From an uncultured Collinsella sp. (GTDB lineage: Bacteria > Actinomycetota > Coriobacteriia > Coriobacteriales > Coriobacteriaceae): a stretch of DNA of 14,015 nt. Position numbers and translations under genes: made by a program. Positions 1 through 6,221 of this stretch are shown here, in pieces (within the stretch, counting starts at the first letter, position 1; every line of letters begins with the position of its first letter). The notes under the pieces are model-generated. The model made no database searches. It was given only the letters and a program-made list of their open reading frames with translations, and was not told the origin of the DNA. The DNA lies in the NCBI GenBank assembly GCA_937969105.1, contig CALBUZ010000142.1, forward strand, positions 1 through 14,015, given 5' to 3'.

Positions 1-545
1 ACATAGCAGCCGCGCTCCAACTGGACGGTGCAGCTCTCGTTTTGTGCAAAAGTCGCTGTCACCGGCATGACCGGTACTCCACATACCATATCCGGCAGCA
101 TGATGAACTGCGACCTTTGGCCCATCAGCTCTTGCGGCAGTTTGTCCATGGGCAGATAAAAGTGCTGTTTGCCCATGATCTCATAGCACAGTAAGAAACT
201 GCTGACGGGATAGTACACGCTCATGATTGGGTCTTTGATATGGCCTTGGACGATGTTGGAATTCACATATCTTGCGTTGTCCAGATACCATTGCGGGTTC
301 GCGCCTGGTGTATTCCAGCCGAACATGGAGCCTGCCAGCATTGCCGCTTCCTGAATGTCCGTGATGTCGCGCCGCGCATTATGGCTGCTGGCGATCTCGC
401 GATTTTTCTCCCGGCTGCCGGTGTCCCACTCAGAGGGATAATAGCCGTGCTCACCGCACCGGATGATAATAAGCTGCCCGCTGGACGGCAGAATGGAAAA
501 ACAGGTTTCCGGCAGCTCGTTCCTGCGCATCGGTTCATTCCTCAT
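1..545 (-). CDS. Unidentified mobile-element protein downstream of ParB (partial)
   Basis: An open minus-strand frame runs from an ATG at 545 off the left edge, giving at least 181 residues without a stop. The ATG overlaps the parB stop in an ATGA arrangement, with AGGAG eight bases upstream, so it is probably translationally coupled to parB. A second in-frame ATG lies at 530. I do not recognise a named family. The visible protein is soluble in character, with no signal peptide or clear membrane segment. Around residues 55-80 it has a stretch reading QEAAMLAGSMFGW followed by P, A and P residues, which resembles a motif I remember from large accessory proteins of clostridial conjugative elements. 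That resemblance is from memory only. Its position as fourth gene of the repA-parA-parB operon suggests a role in maintenance or transfer of the element. The carboxy end is outside the window. Confidence 0.7.
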   Translation of the reverse strand, partial: MRNEPMRRNELPETCFSILPSSGQLIIIRCGEHGYYPSEWDTGSREKNREIASSHNARRDITDIQEAAMLAGSMFGWNTPGANPQWYLDNARYVNSNIVQGHIKDPIMSVYYPVSSFLLCYEIMGKQHFYLPMDKLPQELMGQRSQFIMLPDMVCGVPVMPVTATFAQNESCTVQLERGCY

Positions 546-1480
546 CGCGCCTGCTCCTGTTGCCGCTTGCGGTGCCAGCCCTCCAGCAGCTTGATGATGA
601 CATCCTCCATCTGCTTCGGGGTGTAGCTGGCGGGAAAGTATTTTTGCAGGCGGTCGTTGCGGATGGTGACCTTGCGCTCCAACGGCTTTTCCTCCCGCAT
701 GATGAGATCGATGATGTTATTCTCCAGCTTGCCTTCACCGCTGAGCTGCTTGAGCCGTTGGGCCTGTCCCAGTGACGGGGACACTTCATCGCGCTCCATG
801 ACCAGCAGGAGGTAGGTCTGTTCTTTTTCGGACAGGTGGGAGAGGAAATCCGCTGCGGGAACGAATTTGACGGTGCCGCTGTCCACGGCTTCCAGCAGGG
901 GCGGGATCAGCTTGTTTAGGCGAATGTAGCGTTGGACTTGCGTTTTGCTATCTGAAACCTGCTCGGCTAAGACTTGGTTGGTTCGCACTCCCATTAACAT
1001 CGGACCAACTTGGTCCGATGTTAAATCGGTCCGTTGCCCCTGCCGTTTCATGGCGTCCAGCTTCAGCTTGTAGGCTTTGGCTTTCTCACTGGGCAGTAAG
1101 TCCTCGCGGTTGATGTTGTAGTCCACAACAAGAATGTCCGCTTCCTCGTCACTGTAATTGCGGACGAGGATGGGGCGGGTGTCCAGCCCCACAGCCTTCG
1201 CGCAGTAATCGCGCCGGTGGCCGGAAATGATCTCATATCCGCCAGCATCACGGGGGCGGACAATTAACGGCTCGGCAATCCCGATATGCTCAATGCTGTC
1301 CATGAGGCGCACCAAATCGGGTGTAGGACGGTCAATGGTATACGGCTGGCGGGAGTATGGGAAAACCTCTGCTGCGGGAACGATCTGAATTCGCTCCTGC
1401 CGGTCGGCCTCGCGCTCCGCGTCCGTTTTGAACAGGTCATCGTACCGGGTCAGTTCGATGCCGCTTAATTTGCTTGCCAA
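542..1480 (-). CDS. parB: ParB/RepB/Spo0J-family partition protein
   Basis: This is a 312-residue centromere-binding partition protein of a conjugative element. The ParB N-terminal domain is visible: a GIAEPLIVRP segment at residues 67-76 (box I) and ISGHRR at 85-90, corresponding to the arginine patch that binds CTP in the family. A helix-turn-helix follows at about 168-188 (VLAEQVSDSKTQVQRYIRL), then a helical carboxy-terminal part. The start is a TTG at 1480, preceded by GGAGGTG seven bases upstream; the reading frame overlaps the end of parA by 44 bases, so the two are probably co-translated. It should act with ParA to segregate the circular form of the element. A perfect 31-bp palindrome lies inside the gene just before the helix-turn-helix and is listed separately. 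The family call is firm; the exact DNA target is unknown. Confidence 0.93.
   Translation of the reverse strand: MASKLSGIELTRYDDLFKTDAEREADRQERIQIVPAAEVFPYSRQPYTIDRPTPDLVRLMDSIEHIGIAEPLIVRPRDAGGYEIISGHRRDYCAKAVGLDTRPILVRNYSDEEADILVVDYNINREDLLPSEKAKAYKLKLDAMKRQGQRTDLTSDQVGPMLMGVRTNQVLAEQVSDSKTQVQRYIRLNKLIPPLLEAVDSGTVKFVPAADFLSHLSEKEQTYLLLVMERDEVSPSLGQAQRLKQLSGEGKLENNIIDLIMREEKPLERKVTIRNDRLQKYFPASYTPKQMEDVIIKLLEGWHRKRQQEQAR
994..1024. repeat. Perfect 15+1+15 palindrome inside parB
   Basis: The plus-strand arms are TTAACATCGGACCAA (994-1008) and TTGGTCCGATGTTAA (1010-1024), separated by a single C at 1009. All 15 pairs match. It encodes residues 153-162 of ParB, immediately before the helix-turn-helix. 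A partly related ATCGGTCCG follows at 1025-1033. It is not the canonical parS sequence of chromosomal ParB. It could be the ParB-binding site of this element, another protein's operator, or an RNA hairpin in the operon transcript. Confidence 0.9.
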
Positions 1481-2246
1481 GGCTCAACACCTCCCTCGTC
1501 AGATTTTCATACGCCAGCGCCGCCTTGCCGCTGCGGTCATGGTCGTAAATGCTTTTGTTTTCCACGCTGATCTCCGCCACCTTGATGGACCGGGGAATTT
1601 CGCTTGCGAACACATGACCGCCATAGGTCTTGCGGACAAGCGCGTTGATCTCCCGCGCCAGCGTGGTGCGGCTGTCCACCATCGTCAGCACAATACCGTC
1701 CACCTCCAGCTTCGGGTTGAGCTGCCGTTTCACGCGGGTGATGGTTCGCAAAAGCTGCTCCAGCCCTTTGGCTGGAAGATACTGCGCCTGCACGGGGATA
1801 ATCACGCTGTCCGCCGCAGTCAGGGCGTTGATGGTCAGCATACCGAGGGACGGCATACAGTCAATGAGCGCGTAATCGTAGCGGTCTGCCACGGTGGACA
1901 GATATTGCCGCAACACCGTTTCACGGCTCATTGTGTTGACCAGCGTGACCTCCAGTGCCGACAGCTCGATATTGGCGGGGACAAGATGGACACCGGACGG
2001 GTGGTGCAGAATGCCCTCACCGGGGGTGATGGGCTGCTCCGCGATGATCTTCTCCATCAAAGTGGAGAGCGTGGGGGATAATTCGTCAGGCTGCGGCCAG
2101 CCCAACATCTGCGTGAGATTGCCTTGTGCATCGGCGTCGATCAGCAGGACTTTTTTACCTTGCCGAGAAAGACCAATGCCGAGGCTGGCGGCTGTGGTGG
2201 TCTTACCCACGCCGCCCTTCTGATTTGCCAGTGCGATCGTTTTCAC
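1437..2246 (-). CDS. parA: ParA/Soj-family partition ATPase
   Basis: This 269-residue protein is a deviant Walker ATPase that moves or positions element copies together with ParB. The deviant Walker A motif KGGVGKTT lies at residues 10-17, followed by the typical LLIDADAQGN (Walker A') and, further on, ALIDCMPSLGMLTINAL (Walker B region) and VIIPVQAQYLPAKGL. I chose the GTG at 2246 as start because AAAGGAG lies ten bases upstream and because the family normally begins just before the Walker A motif. The frame stays open to an ATG at 2321, which overlaps the end of repA, but that codon has no ribosome-binding site. It lies between repA and parB in one leftward operon. Length and motifs are normal and I see no damage. 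Confidence 0.94.
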   Translation of the reverse strand: MKTIALANQKGGVGKTTTAASLGIGLSRQGKKVLLIDADAQGNLTQMLGWPQPDELSPTLSTLMEKIIAEQPITPGEGILHHPSGVHLVPANIELSALEVTLVNTMSRETVLRQYLSTVADRYDYALIDCMPSLGMLTINALTAADSVIIPVQAQYLPAKGLEQLLRTITRVKRQLNPKLEVDGIVLTMVDSRTTLAREINALVRKTYGGHVFASEIPRSIKVAEISVENKSIYDHDRSGKAALAYENLTREVLSLGKQIKRHRTDPVR

Positions 2247-2307
2247 GGGTTCGATGCTCCTTTCAGTCGTAAAATGGGTTTCAAAAAAGCAGAGCTGTTC
2301 GCTCTGC

Positions 2308-3249
2308 CTATCCGCTGTCATGGAAGTCGTGATTCACTTTGGCGCGGTAGTAGCTGCCGCAGGTAGTTGGGGCGTTGAACAGCATCTCCAGCAGATAGGC
2401 TTTGATGTTACGAATGTCCGCGGTGCTCTCCCGCAGGCAGTCCAGCACATACTCGATGTGGGAGGAATCCAGCCTCAGAAAACGCTCCTTCACCAGTGCC
2501 GTATAAAGCTGCTTTCCGCCGATCCGCATGAAGCTGCCCTGTGTGCAGAGGACCTCCAGCATGAGGTCCGCGATCTCGTCGATGTCGTCGTAGGGATGCT
2601 GCCGGCGCAGGTGGTCGTACTCGATATTTTCCCGAATCTCTTTTCGGTATTCCTCGATCACCTCCTCCGGCTGCGCGCCCGGATGGATAGATGAATCAGT
2701 ATTACTCAACTCAGTATTATTCTTATCAGTCTTATTACACTCGGTTTTTCCGAGGTCTTGACTTCTGATTTTCCGAGGTCCAGACTTCGGTTTTTCAGAA
2801 CTCTTGACTTCGGCTTTTCCGAAGTCTGGATTTCGGCAGCTCGGAGGCTCCGCTTTCGGCGTATCCTCGCCTGGTTCGTCCTCCATGCCCATGAAGCGGA
2901 GAACATAGATTTTCGCCGGTCTGCCCAGCCCCTGCTTGACCCGCCTTATGAGGCCCACGCCTTTGGCACTGTCCAGCTCCGCGAACAGCTTGACCGCCTT
3001 ATCCGTCTTGCAGCAGAGCTGTTCGCACGCCTCCTCCAGCGTAAAGTAGATATACACATGGCCATCATCGTCCATCCAGCCGTTTCTCATGGACAGGCTC
3101 ATGCGGTCCAGCATGAGGCCATACAGCAGCTTCGCGTCGGTGGAGAGCCGCCGAAAGTACGGCTCGGTGATCAGGAGCTTGGGGATGCGGAAAAAGGCGT
3201 ATTGCTCGGCGTCCATGCCAAGATGGTACGCAAAGATCGCCTGCGGCAT
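2308..3249 (-). CDS. repA: Replication initiator protein A (RepA_N family)
   Basis: A 313-residue initiator for replication of the circular form of a conjugative element. The N-terminal half carries the RepA_N winged-helix region, with FFRIPKLLITEPYFRRLSTDAKLLYGLMLDRM being characteristic (residues about 20-50 in pieces). A variable, polar linker follows at about 125-200, then a C-terminal helical domain (about 205-313) of the type attached to RepA in clostridial elements. The ATG at 3249 is chosen because GGAGG lies eight bases upstream; an in-frame GTG at 3258 would overlap this ribosome-binding site. The linker is encoded by four tandem 23-bp DNA repeats, listed separately. repA is the first gene of the repA-parA-parB operon. 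Its leader contains inverted repeats that may control expression. Confidence 0.93.
   Translation of the reverse strand: MPQAIFAYHLGMDAEQYAFFRIPKLLITEPYFRRLSTDAKLLYGLMLDRMSLSMRNGWMDDDGHVYIYFTLEEACEQLCCKTDKAVKLFAELDSAKGVGLIRRVKQGLGRPAKIYVLRFMGMEDEPGEDTPKAEPPSCRNPDFGKAEVKSSEKPKSGPRKIRSQDLGKTECNKTDKNNTELSNTDSSIHPGAQPEEVIEEYRKEIRENIEYDHLRRQHPYDDIDEIADLMLEVLCTQGSFMRIGGKQLYTALVKERFLRLDSSHIEYVLDCLRESTADIRNIKAYLLEMLFNAPTTCGSYYRAKVNHDFHDSG
2742..2833. repeat. Four tandem 23-bp repeats in repA: candidate origin iterons
   Basis: Four units lie end to end on the plus strand: 2742-2764, 2765-2787, 2788-2810 and 2811-2833. The first reads CGGTTTTTCCGAGG then TCTTGACTT; the others differ at a few positions. 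The shared core is TTTTC, then CGAGGTC or a close variant, then GACTT or GATTT. The 23-bp period is not a multiple of three, so successive copies are read in different frames by repA, yet no stop codon appears. The rep genes of RepA_N plasmids are known to carry their origin in the central part of the gene, so these units are good candidates for initiator binding sites. Confidence 0.85.
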
Positions 3250-3268
3250 ATCTGACACCTCCGTTCTG

Positions 3269-3342
3269 CCACAGATTTTATCTATCTCTCAACGGCGGTC
3301 TGTGGTATAGTAAAAGGGAGCATTGACGCGCAATGCTCCCTT
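3269..3342 (-). promoter_or_regulatory. repA: repA leader with two inverted repeats
   Basis: Just upstream of repA are two structures. The nearer has seven-base arms CCACAGA (3269-3275) and TCTGTGG (3299-3305) with a 23-base interval. The farther is a twelve-pair stem, AAGGGAGCATTG (3314-3325) with CAATGCTCCCTT (3331-3342), around a five-base loop ACGCG. Read on the minus strand, the farther hairpin is followed by TTTTA, so it could end transcription coming from the right. It could also form part of an attenuator for repA. I cannot place a convincing -35/-10 pair here. Confidence 0.5.
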
Positions 3343-3634
3343 ACCGTAACCGGACCTGCCGGTGGATTCTTATTCAGTTTGACTTAACACATCACTGTCA
3401 GCCGTTTGTCAAATAATTGTGTTTCCCGCACGGGGTTTTCCCTTGATTTTGCCCTTATCAGCTCACGCGGTCAAGGGTAACAGCGTATAAAGGAAGATAA
3501 TTTGGGATGGTTTTGATTTCTCAATAAATCCAGTAATTTCAATGCTTTGCGCCGATTTTGACGGTTGTTTATAAGCGCTAATAACAGATGAAATATTTGG
3601 GCGGTGTGAATGGGAATTTAGGGAGATATGTGTG
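3343..3634. other. Intergenic region between repA and the HIT gene
   Basis: About 300 bases hold no plausible gene. Small inverted repeats occur: ACCGG/CCGGT at 3349-3363 and CCCTTGA (3440-3446) with TCAAGGG (3471-3477). Base composition becomes AT-rich after about 3480. A possible promoter for the HIT gene is listed separately. The region could hold an origin of transfer or control sites of the element, but nothing in it proves that. Confidence 0.4.
3558..3584 (+). promoter_or_regulatory. Possible promoter of the HIT-family gene
   Basis: TTGACG at 3558-3563 resembles a -35 box and TAATAA at 3579-3584 a -10 box, with a short 15-base spacer. It lies about 50 bases before the HIT start codon. 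The surroundings are AT-rich, which raises the chance of a random match. Confidence 0.3.
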
Positions 3635-4090
3635 ATGCGTGGCTGCGAATGGTGCGATTATAAAGAAAATGAGTGGTTGCTATATCAGTCATTATATTGG
3701 TCTGTCTATCTGGCAGATAGACAGGATTATGTCGGCAGATGTATTCTGGTGTTGAATAGACATTGCGGCAGCCTTTCAGAATTGGATATTTCTGAGTGGA
3801 TTGAATTGAAAACCATTATAGATAAATTGGAATGGATCTACAAAGAGGTATTAGGAGCTGAATTAAGTAATTGGAGTTGTTTGTTAAATAACTTTTACAA
3901 AGAAGCGACACCAACCCCCCATTTGCATATCCATGTGAGACCACGATATAAAAATGCCGTTGTGATAAACGATCACGCATACATAGATACAGAATTTGCG
4001 CATCACTATGCTTTGAAAAAAGAGAGCTTATTATCTGATGATGACAGGAAAACGTTGTATGCACTCATGAAGAAAAACCTTGTCTTGTAA
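3635..4090 (+). CDS. HIT-family (histidine triad) protein
   Basis: A 151-residue protein of the histidine triad superfamily, whose members hydrolyse or transfer nucleotidyl groups from dinucleotides, AMP-lysine or similar adducts. The diagnostic HLHIHVRPRY lies at residues 96-105, with His96, His98 and His100 forming the triad. An N-terminal CEWC pair and the DRQDYVGRCILVLNRHCGS segment fit the common HIT layout, where a strand and helix precede the triad. The ATG at 3635 follows GGGAG by nine bases; a GTG three bases earlier is also possible. The gene is distinctly AT-richer than repA-parA-parB and the host genes, so it was probably acquired from a low-GC Firmicute. It runs opposite to the rep operon and just ahead of a small membrane protein. 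The substrate cannot be told from the sequence. Confidence 0.88.
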   Translation: MRGCEWCDYKENEWLLYQSLYWSVYLADRQDYVGRCILVLNRHCGSLSELDISEWIELKTIIDKLEWIYKEVLGAELSNWSCLLNNFYKEATPTPHLHIHVRPRYKNAVVINDHAYIDTEFAHHYALKKESLLSDDDRKTLYALMKKNLVL

Positions 4091-4123
4091 CTTCCAGTTT
4101 AACGAACAGGAGATGATGATCGC

Positions 4124-4333
4124 ATGAAAATCCTATATGAACTATCTTGGCTATGGGAAACGCTGGGCATTGCACTTGTGGCGGCGGCTATCTGCATAGC
4201 TTGCGCCGCGCTGATCTGCAAGGCAGCGAAGAAGAAACTCAGCAAAAAGGTGTTGGCAGTCATAGGGGCTGCTGCATTTGTGGGCGCGATTCTGGCGGTC
4301 ATTCTGATCGCCCGGACACCGATGCCGCTTTGA
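4124..4333 (+). CDS. Small two-helix membrane protein
   Basis: A 69-residue protein of unknown function. Two hydrophobic segments are visible, about residues 13-32 (LGIALVAAAICIACAALICK) and 43-63, joined by a very basic linker KAAKKKLSKK. By the positive-inside rule the linker should face the cytoplasm, giving a hairpin with both ends outside. The ATG at 4124 is preceded by AGGAG at 4108-4112, a slightly long spacing. It follows the HIT gene by 33 bases on the same strand and is probably co-transcribed with it. I do not recognise a family. It may be element cargo. Confidence 0.7.
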   Translation: MKILYELSWLWETLGIALVAAAICIACAALICKAAKKKLSKKVLAVIGAAAFVGAILAVILIARTPMPL

Positions 4334-4353
4334 TAGAATAGGAGAAACTGACA

Positions 4354-4419
4354 ATGATTGTTCTTACAGAGCAGATAGAGATTCCGGCTTCCTATGAAAA
4401 ATTTAAGGGTGAATACTAG
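4354..4419 (+). pseudogene. Truncated 5' end of a mobile-element gene
   Basis: An ATG at 4354 with AGGAG nine bases upstream opens a frame of only 21 codons (starting MIVLTEQIEIPASYEKF) that ends at TAG 4417-4419. The good ribosome-binding site, the 20-base gap after the membrane protein gene and the protein-like composition suggest the first part of a longer gene. Its remainder was lost where the element meets the host chromosome. A genuine 21-residue peptide cannot be excluded. Confidence 0.5.
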
Positions 4420-4452
4420 ATAGCCGTCCTTATCTTACGGCAAACGGTAGGG

Positions 4453-4492
4453 GCAAAAGAATGGGCCTCGTGACTCAAGATCGCGAGGCCCA
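4453..4492 (-). terminator. Intrinsic terminator of the pgsA-NlpC operon
   Basis: On the minus strand, 24 bases past the NlpC/P60 stop codon, a strong stem forms from 4462-4473 and 4481-4492: TGGGCCTCG pairs with CGAGGCCCA, extended by a wobble and two further pairs, around a seven-base loop. It is followed on the minus strand by TTCTTTT (4461-4455 region). This is a normal rho-independent terminator. Confidence 0.82.
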
Positions 4493-4515
4493 CGTTCGTT
4501 CGCTGTAGTAATAAA

Positions 4516-5622
4516 TTAGTAGCGTACGAAAATGTAGTTGTTGTTCATGCCAGCGGCAACGGAGCTGATGATAACGCCCGTCTTGTAATCGGAGGCATGG
4601 ATCATCTGGCCGTTACCAATGTAGATGCCGGTGTGGTAAGAGTTAACCACAACGTCACCAGGCTGGGGATCGGACACGCGAGTCCAGCCCATAAAGGTGC
4701 CCGTGGTGCCAAGGCGGCAATAACGGCCGGTGAGGCAGTAGCTTACAAAGCCGGAGCAGTCAAAGCTGTTCGGGCCAATGCCGCCCCAAGAATAAGCGCA
4801 ACCAAGCTTGCTGTAGGCACGCGAAACAACGGAACCGCCGTCAACGGACTGGCTCGGCGCGGAAGGCGTCGGAGCCGGAGCGGGCGTCGAGGGTTGCGGC
4901 GTGGGAGCCGGAGTGGGCGTCGAAGGCTGCGGCGTGGGAGCAGGAGCGGGCGCGGGGGTGTTCTCGGTCGTACCGGCGGTGTCGTTGCTCACCGTGGCCT
5001 TTTCGGCGGTGCTGGCATTGATGCCAGCCTGAAGCGCGGCGTTGGCCTCGGCCTCGGCAGCAAGCTCGGCCTGCAGCTGTGAATCCAGGGAGTTCACGAC
5101 ACTCTGGGCCTCAGCCTGCTGGGCATTGAGCTCGTCGACCTTCTTCTGCGTCGCGGAGACGTTCTTCTCCTGCTCGGTCTGCTTATCGGTGAGCTGCTGC
5201 TTAAGGTCCTTGACCTCCTGAATGGTCTGGGCCTGCTTGTCGGAAACCTTGCCGTAGTAGAACAGACGATTGAGCATGTCGCCCAGGTCGTCGACACCCG
5301 TCAGGACCTGAAGGAGACTCAGGCCACCGGTCTTGTACTCACCGGCAACGTAGCTCGAAAGCTTTGCCTGGCCCTCGGCAATCTCTTGCTGCTTTTGCGT
5401 GATCTCGCCTGCAGTCTGATCAAGCTCCTGCGTCTGTGCGGAGAGTTCTTCATGAATTTGCTGGGTTTGGGTGCCTATCTGCTCGAGCTTGGTACGAGCA
5501 GCGGCAAGGTCGGATGCGGTATCGGCGTAGGCCGGAGCCACGAGGCCCAGGCCCAAAACACAAGCGAGGGTTGCCGTAGCAGCGCAGCGTGCCATGTTTC
5601 TGTGCGTGTTTGCTGTGCGCAT
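4516..5622 (-). CDS. Secreted coiled-coil NlpC/P60 peptidoglycan hydrolase
   Basis: A 368-residue exported cell-wall hydrolase. Residues 1-33 form a signal peptide ending in AYA. Residues about 35-195 are a long coiled coil rich in Q, E, K and A, similar to the regulatory coiled coil of RipA/CwlO-type and PcsB-like proteins. A proline-rich linker with two APTPQPSTP copies spans about 223-257. The NlpC/P60 domain fills 260-368, with catalytic Cys289 in FDCSGF, His330 in SYHTGIYIG and His342 in MIHAS. Such enzymes cut the D-glutamyl-diaminopimelate or related peptide bonds during division. The ATG at 5622 follows AAGGAAG. It is the last gene of the operon, 32 bases after apt and just ahead of a terminator. 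Bond specificity is an inference from the family. Confidence 0.92.
   Translation of the reverse strand: MRTANTHRNMARCAATATLACVLGLGLVAPAYADTASDLAAARTKLEQIGTQTQQIHEELSAQTQELDQTAGEITQKQQEIAEGQAKLSSYVAGEYKTGGLSLLQVLTGVDDLGDMLNRLFYYGKVSDKQAQTIQEVKDLKQQLTDKQTEQEKNVSATQKKVDELNAQQAEAQSVVNSLDSQLQAELAAEAEANAALQAGINASTAEKATVSNDTAGTTENTPAPAPAPTPQPSTPTPAPTPQPSTPAPAPTPSAPSQSVDGGSVVSRAYSKLGCAYSWGGIGPNSFDCSGFVSYCLTGRYCRLGTTGTFMGWTRVSDPQPGDVVVNSYHTGIYIGNGQMIHASDYKTGVIISSVAAGMNNNYIFVRY
4864..4956. repeat. Proline-rich linker repeat in the NlpC/P60 gene
   Basis: The DNA encodes alternating Pro with Ala, Thr, Gln or Ser, including two copies of APTPQPSTP about 36 bases apart and shorter PAPAPTP units. On the plus strand the related GGCGTGGGAGC block occurs twice. 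Length variation between strains is likely by slippage. The linker probably spans the cell wall between coiled coil and catalytic domain. Confidence 0.75.
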
Positions 5623-5654
5623 GGAGCTTCCTTTCCGGTATCTAAGAGTAGCGG

Positions 5655-6185
5655 CTAGTCCACCGTTACCAGGCTAAAGAGCTCAACGTCCTCGTTAGAA
5701 GGCGTGAGCTTCTTGCGCGGGTTGAGAAACGCAAGCTCAAGGATACAACCGTAGCCTACGAGCTTTGCGCCCATATCTCGCACCAGTTTACCTGTTGCCT
5801 CGACGGTTCCGCCCGTCGCGACCAAGTCGTCCAGAATCAACACGGTATCTTTAGAGCTGATAGCATCGGCGTGGATCTCGATAGAATCCGTTCCATACTC
5901 GAGCTCGTAGCTCTCGCTGACCGTCTTGCGCGGCAGTTTGCCCGGCTTACGTGCGGGAACAAAGCCGGCACCCAGGGCGACGGCCACGGGCACACCGACC
6001 ATAAAGCCGCGGGCCTCGGGTCCTACGACCTTGGTAATGCCCATGTCGGCAAAATGCTCGGCCAGGGCATCCACCATGGCCTTCAGAGCCTCGGGATTGC
6101 CAAAGAGCGGTGTGATGTCCTTAAAGACGACTCCGGGCTCGGGATAGTCGGGGATATCGACGATATGAGATTCGAAGTCGTACAT
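5655..6185 (-). CDS. apt: Adenine phosphoribosyltransferase
   Basis: A 176-residue cytoplasmic purine-salvage enzyme joining adenine and PRPP to give AMP and pyrophosphate. The family opening, IPDYPEPGVVFKDITPLF, is at about residues 11-28; PEARGF at 56-61 is the adenine-site region typical of Apt; the PRPP-binding motif VLILDDLVATGGT is at 115-127. The ATG at 6185 has AAAGG nearby upstream; an in-frame ATG at 6200 has no ribosome-binding site and would add five residues. Length is normal for the family. It lies between the MerR regulator (36-base gap) and the NlpC/P60 gene (32-base gap) in one leftward operon. Confidence 0.96.
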   Translation of the reverse strand: MYDFESHIVDIPDYPEPGVVFKDITPLFGNPEALKAMVDALAEHFADMGITKVVGPEARGFMVGVPVAVALGAGFVPARKPGKLPRKTVSESYELEYGTDSIEIHADAISSKDTVLILDDLVATGGTVEATGKLVRDMGAKLVGYGCILELAFLNPRKKLTPSNEDVELFSLVTVD

Positions 6186-6221
6186 GGCGTGACCTTTCAT
6201 GGATTGCCGGGTGGACGGCGG

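Noticed and set aside
263..538. A 91-codon minus-strand frame after parB
   Set aside because: It is an out-of-frame reading of the edge gene. The frame starting at 545 is open to the window edge and coupled to parB.
1428..2081. A 217-codon open frame on the plus strand
   Set aside because: It is antisense to parA, which has unmistakable ATPase motifs.
1..4500. Canonical chromosomal parS (GTTTCACGTGAAAC-like)
   Set aside because: I found no such sequence; only the unrelated palindrome in parB was seen.
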